A DNA stretch of 64,000 nt, taken from positions 1,116,882-1,180,881 of the forward strand of contig NZ_KV880638.1 of assembly GCF_001907695.1 (NCBI RefSeq), read 5' to 3'. Position numbers and translations under genes: made by a program. Shown here one piece after another: positions 60,113-64,000 of the stretch. The first letter of the stretch is position 1. Each line of letters begins with the position of its first letter. The notes under the pieces are model-generated. The model saw only the letters and a program-made list of their open reading frames with translations, had not been told where the DNA came from and did not search any database. This DNA is from Thalassospira sp. TSL5-1 (GTDB lineage Bacteria > Pseudomonadota > Alphaproteobacteria > Rhodospirillales > Thalassospiraceae).

Positions 60113-61838
60113 AGAGTTTTACCCGAAAAAACAGCCGTGTGGCGATAAGGAAAAGCGCGATGAGAACCATCTGGAGGGTCGCGAAGGCGGCTGTCATTCC
60201 GACATCGCCATTGGTCCACAGGCCCAGCATGGAAACGCCCATCACCTCCAGCCCCGGCGCAATCAGAAAAATGGCAATGATGTAGGATTTCAGATGGAAG
60301 ATGAATAACAGCGTGAAGGCCCCGATCATTGACGAGCGCAGCAAGGGCAGGACAATGATCCGCATTGAGGTAAACCAGTTCGCCCCGACGGTGCGGGCAG
60401 CCTTGTCCAGGTCGGCGCTGATTTGCACAACGGCGGGCTGAATGGCCCCAAGGGCCAGCGGAAGTGTCGCCATGACATAGGCCACAACAATGATCCAGAT
60501 ATTGCCGCGTAATAATGCCATCGGCGGAAAGACAATCGCGGCATAAAAAATGCCAAGGCCCGTGATCATGCCGGGTATAACGCGCGGCAGATAGGCAAAG
60601 ACTTCCAGTGTTTTGGCAAACCGGAAATTGGACCGCTGGATTGTAAGCGCGACCAAGGCAGCAAGAATGGTGCCGATGGTGGCCGAAAAGAACGAAATGA
60701 CAAAGGTGTTTTCAATCGCGCGCACGTAAACGTCTGACGAAAACAGGGACATGAAGTTCTTGAGGGTCAGCATCTTCCAGGGGGCGACAAGCGGTGAGAG
60801 GAAAGTTGTAAAAGCCCGCAAGACAACACCAAGAATCGGCACCACGATCAGAAAAAACAGGGCCAGACCGATAAGGATGCTCAGGGGCCAGCGTAGTGCG
60901 CCAAGACGCAATTGTGATGTGCGCGCGCCTTTGCCCTTAACTGTTTCATAGCGATGACCCTGTTTTAACAGCAGGCGCTGGATCATCAGCGTTGAGCCAA
61001 CCAGGACGACGAGCAACAATGATGATGCTGCAATCAGCCCGTGGTCAGGGCTGCTGGCGGCAATACCCTGGTGATAAAGATAGGTCGATAATGTTTCGAT
61101 CCGCGAAGGTCCACCCAGGAAAAGCGGAATGGACAGCGTTTCAACCGCGATCACAAGGTTAAGTGCAGTTGAGGCAATAATAGACGGGATCATCAGGGGC
61201 AGGGTGATGCGCAAAAGCACGCTGATCGGTTTTGCCCCCACGGTGCGCGCGGCATTTTCAAGGGCCGGGTCAACCGAGCGAACGGCACCATACAGGCAAT
61301 ATAAATAGGCCAGCGGAATTTGCGAGATGCCGGCAACGATGCTCATGCCAAGAACGGAATAAAGGTTCCAGGGCATACCACCAAACTGTTGGGTCACCCA
61401 TTGGGTAAAGAAACCCGATGGGCCATAAATGATGACAAAGCCCATCGCGAAGATTAAATGCGACAGATAAAGCGGCCACATCAAAACCCCGCCAATGGCC
61501 TGGCGTCCCGGAAGGTCTGTCCGCCCAATCAGCAAAGCCGCCGCAATCCCGCCGATCTGGGCAATGAGGACGGTTAGGAGGGCGAAAATGGCGGTGGTTT
61601 TAAGCACTGAATAGGTTTCGGCTGCGCCAAACAGTTTGGCAAGGTTCGCCAGGGTTAAATGCCAGCCGTCGGCATAGAGCGGACGATCAACAAAAACCTG
61701 CAAGGCGATCGGCAGAGTGGGTGCCAGCATCAGCACCGCCGTCATGGTAAAAATCAGATATTGAATAAGACGCGAATGGTCTTTGGAAATGGCCGTGCTC
61801 TCTGGCGGTGAGGCCTGAAGTGTCTGGCTGTTGTTCAT
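60105..61838 (-). CDS. ABC transporter permease, two fused domains (FbpB type)
   Basis: 577 residues, about 12 helices. Two EAA loops mark the duplicated permease: ENAARTVGAKPISVLLRITL and DKAARTVGANWFTSMRIIVL. This fused form is typical of iron, thiamine or phosphonate importers. It lies between the binding protein and ATPase genes. Confidence 0.93.
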   Translation of the reverse strand: MNNSQTLQASPPESTAISKDHSRLIQYLIFTMTAVLMLAPTLPIALQVFVDRPLYADGWHLTLANLAKLFGAAETYSVLKTTAIFALLTVLIAQIGGIAAALLIGRTDLPGRQAIGGVLMWPLYLSHLIFAMGFVIIYGPSGFFTQWVTQQFGGMPWNLYSVLGMSIVAGISQIPLAYLYCLYGAVRSVDPALENAARTVGAKPISVLLRITLPLMIPSIIASTALNLVIAVETLSIPLFLGGPSRIETLSTYLYHQGIAASSPDHGLIAASSLLLVVLVGSTLMIQRLLLKQGHRYETVKGKGARTSQLRLGALRWPLSILIGLALFFLIVVPILGVVLRAFTTFLSPLVAPWKMLTLKNFMSLFSSDVYVRAIENTFVISFFSATIGTILAALVALTIQRSNFRFAKTLEVFAYLPRVIPGMITGLGIFYAAIVFPPMALLRGNIWIIVVAYVMATLPLALGAIQPAVVQISADLDKAARTVGANWFTSMRIIVLPLLRSSMIGAFTLLFIFHLKSYIIAIFLIAPGLEVMGVSMLGLWTNGDVGMTAAFATLQMVLIALFLIATRLFFRVKLYD

Positions 61839-61915
61839 GGCTGTTCACCGTATGATGATGGGGTGCCCTGTTTTTAAAGAAGGCTGCTGTCGGACCGGGG
61901 CAGCCTTTGTGCTTT

Positions 61916-61942
61916 CCGGGCAGCATTATTTTTGCTGCCCGG
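61916..61942 (-). terminator. Intercistronic hairpin between binding protein and permease genes
   Basis: 9-bp stem CCGGGCAGC / GCTGCCCGG without a T run on the minus strand. It likely stabilises the binding-protein mRNA or partly attenuates downstream genes, as is common in ABC operons. Confidence 0.62.
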
Positions 61943-61952
61943 ATGGCGTTAC

Positions 61953-63044
61953 TTACATGTTGAAGGCTTTGCTCCAGCGCGCGGTGAAGGCGGCGTTGTC
62001 ATCAATCATTTTGTGGTCGTAATTGATGATGATCAGGTTTTCTTCACCGCCCACGGCCTTGGCAACTTCGTCAAGGGAATAGGAAAGCTCGCGTTTGACT
62101 TCGAGACCCGGACGATAGGGCGTCAGGTTGCCTTCACCAACGGCTTCCTGTCCTTTTTGCGACAGGATAAAATCAAGAAACACTTTGGCTGCTGCCGGGT
62201 GGTTGGCCTTGCCCGTGATGCCGATGCCACGCGGGAAAACAACAGTGCCGTCTTTGGGGAAGTTCCAGTCAATGATCGCATCAAGGCCATCGCCCATTTT
62301 GCTCCAGACGACAGGGGCCGAAACAAAGTAGGAGGCGGAAAGTTCACCGCTGAGTGTGCGTTCGATCATGGCACCAGCACCGCCGCCCGGTTTGATCGAC
62401 GGGCCTGCCGCGTCAAACCATTTCCACGCCTGGTCGCCGTGTTTTTGAATAAAGGCATAGTTCAGTGCACCGCCAAAGGCATAGCGCCCGTCATAGGTGC
62501 CAACTTTTCCGGCAAAAACATCGGCGTGTGTGGTGATGTTGGTTAACAGGCCTTCCATTGTGTCGGCCCGCAGGTCTTCTGGAACGGTCATTTTGTTATA
62601 AATTGTGACCATCGGGTCGGTTGAAAATGTGTACAGACCGGGGAAGGGATGGCTCCAATCAGGCAAATTTGCTTTTTCCGGCGACTGATAATCCATGACC
62701 AGTCCCTGCTTGAGCGCGCTTGTCCAGTCAACAATCGTGTTGGCAATCAGAATATCGGCAGACGAAACATTGGTGCCTTCTTCGGCGCGATATCGGGTGA
62801 AGGCTTCGGACGGGCCCATTTCAAGGCTTTCAACCTTGATATCGGGGTAGGTTTCGTTGAAAGCCTTTACCACCGGACGAATGTTGTCTTCGCTGAGATT
62901 GGTGTAAATCAGCAGGCTGCCTTCGGCATTTGCCTTGTCAATCAGGGATGAATAGTCAGCGGGGTAGCCTGCGGGCAGGTCCTGCGCGCTTGCCGCACCT
63001 GCCGAGATGATCAGGCCGACAGTCAGAAGAGTTTGAAATTTCAT
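61953..63044 (-). CDS. Periplasmic substrate-binding protein of the ABC importer
   Basis: 363 residues. Signal peptide MKFQTLLTVGLIISAGAASA-Q. Family 1/FbpA-like fold: GSLLIYTNLSEDNIRPVVKA, DILIANTIVDW and FPRGIGITGKANHPAAAKVF. The C-terminal Tyr-Tyr pair of ferric-binding proteins is not seen, so iron may not be the substrate; phosphonates or sugars phosphates are options. Substrate unknown. Confidence 0.92.
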   Translation of the reverse strand: MKFQTLLTVGLIISAGAASAQDLPAGYPADYSSLIDKANAEGSLLIYTNLSEDNIRPVVKAFNETYPDIKVESLEMGPSEAFTRYRAEEGTNVSSADILIANTIVDWTSALKQGLVMDYQSPEKANLPDWSHPFPGLYTFSTDPMVTIYNKMTVPEDLRADTMEGLLTNITTHADVFAGKVGTYDGRYAFGGALNYAFIQKHGDQAWKWFDAAGPSIKPGGGAGAMIERTLSGELSASYFVSAPVVWSKMGDGLDAIIDWNFPKDGTVVFPRGIGITGKANHPAAAKVFLDFILSQKGQEAVGEGNLTPYRPGLEVKRELSYSLDEVAKAVGGEENLIIINYDHKMIDDNAAFTARWSKAFNM

Positions 63045-63048
63045 AGTG

Positions 63049-63873
63049 TCATTCCCCGTTTGTTGATGATGTTATGGATGTGTCTGGTGCATCGATCCAT
63101 TGCGCGATCTGGTTGGCAGCATTCAGCGTCATGGGACGAAGATCATGTGCGACATCGGCAATTTCCCGAAGCGAGCTTGAAATTCCGGCATTTTGAAAAC
63201 TGCGATGCAGGGTGTGTGCCCGTGCCAGTCGGCTGTCGCCTGCGACGGCCTCATAGGCAGAGCCATGCGGTGTTCCCGCCGGGCGGGCCACCAGCCCCTT
63301 GTTGCAATCCTGTGCACCAACCATGATGGCAACCGGAATTTGCCGGAGTGACTGAAGGTCGGGTGTCCGGTGGGTTTGGGCTTTGGCCCCGTCAAGGCCG
63401 GGCCACCATTCCAGGGTGTCGTCGATCAGGGTGACATTGCCCGGTGCGGCAATGACCAGGCCCGAAAGGTTGGCGGCACAAAACAGACCATACCGTTCGG
63501 CAAATTGGGCCCCGCCGGAAAAACCATAAAGATAGGCCGTGTCAAAATCGCCCTGAAGGTTTTGGCATTCCGCAATCATGCTTTCGAGGATGGCGGCATA
63601 GTCGAACCCGGCAGAAACCAGAAATTTATACCCGTCCGAATGGTCGGCATTGTCGATCTGGTAGGGAAAGAACGGTGCCAGAATGGCAATATCCCGGTCG
63701 CCAAATCCTTCGCGCAAAGCTGCGATCATGCCGTCTACGTCGCGGTCAGACCCGTGAATTGCAATGACCAGCGTCTTGCAGGTGGTTGCGCCAGGGGCTT
63801 GTGAAAAGACAAAGCCAAAGCGCGGGTCCGCCTGTAGCGATTGGTAGTTTGACGGAGGAAAGGTGGATGACAC
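63049..63873 (-). CDS. Alpha/beta hydrolase, first gene of the transporter operon
   Basis: About 274 residues from the GTG at 63873 (AGGAG 10 nt upstream; a TTG at 63903 is possible). Oxyanion region VIAIHGSDRDVDG, nucleophile elbow GFSGGAQ, acid near VAIMVGAQDCN and His in ADVAHDLRPM give a full triad. There is no signal peptide, so it is cytoplasmic. It ends 4 bp before the binding-protein gene and may process the imported compound. The rest of the window to 64000 holds no gene I can support. Confidence 0.85.
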   Translation of the reverse strand: MSSTFPPSNYQSLQADPRFGFVFSQAPGATTCKTLVIAIHGSDRDVDGMIAALREGFGDRDIAILAPFFPYQIDNADHSDGYKFLVSAGFDYAAILESMIAECQNLQGDFDTAYLYGFSGGAQFAERYGLFCAANLSGLVIAAPGNVTLIDDTLEWWPGLDGAKAQTHRTPDLQSLRQIPVAIMVGAQDCNKGLVARPAGTPHGSAYEAVAGDSRLARAHTLHRSFQNAGISSSLREIADVAHDLRPMTLNAANQIAQWIDAPDTSITSSTNGE

Positions 63874-64000
63874 GGTCGATATGCTCCTGCAATTTTCGGG
63901 CAACTGAGTTTGGTAAAAATGCTGATGACAAAATTGGCGCCAATTTTGTCAGTTAAAAAAGACAGCTGATGGCTGTTTCGTCTCGAATGATGGAAAGACC

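Overview
The window is a piece of an alphaproteobacterial chromosome, probably a marine Rhodospirillales such as Thalassospira. That assignment is inference from codon style, the RpoD sequence and gene content; no marker was compared. It starts inside rpoD, continues through a CAT-anticodon tRNA that carries an integrated P2-type prophage of about 37.7 kb, and ends in three host clusters.

Prophage (1885-39629). The 3' end of the tRNA is repeated exactly (20 bp) at 39610-39629, so both attachment sites are visible. From the left: an integrase module with a possible HEPN-like gene at the edge; a leftward early operon of four small genes and a zinc-finger/TOPRIM/P-loop primase-helicase; an accessory stretch (8.5-14.1 kb) with two 293-bp direct repeats, a WYL-like membrane-anchored protein, a two-helix membrane protein, a HicAB-like pair, an Ogr-type activator, a divergent repressor switch and a moron. 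The P2-type structural genes follow on the minus strand in the order (read leftward) O, N, M, L, X, lysis, R, S, V, PAAR, W, J, I, H, fibre-associated genes, FI, FII, E/E', T, U, D. Terminase P and portal Q point right from a shared late-promoter region. The right edge has a zinc-ribbon membrane protein, another membrane protein, an orphan Dam-type methylase, a secreted protein, an AT-rich block of GGTAAC repeats and a last moron before attR.

Regulation readable in the prophage. An XRE repressor gene faces a leftward promoter that overlaps a TTATTC-N5-GAATAA palindrome, and the same site recurs upstream of a distant moron. Two late start regions share GGTTG-N13-CAACC, a likely Ogr site. The E/E' tail chaperone pair keeps a -1 slippery heptamer. 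The early operon is preceded by the duplicated 293-bp element, which keeps both hairpins and one open minus-strand frame; I infer an Ash/C4-like immunity or leader module.

Host part. 40.2-52.9 kb is a rightward efflux block: MacA-MacB-outer membrane factor, then an RND adaptor and pump, an OmpR-type regulator with its kinase, and an ABC exporter. 53.3-58.3 kb holds dabA-dabB (inorganic carbon uptake) with a divergent LysR gene. 58.4-63.9 kb is a leftward operon: alpha/beta hydrolase, binding protein, fused permease, ATPase and a GntR regulator.
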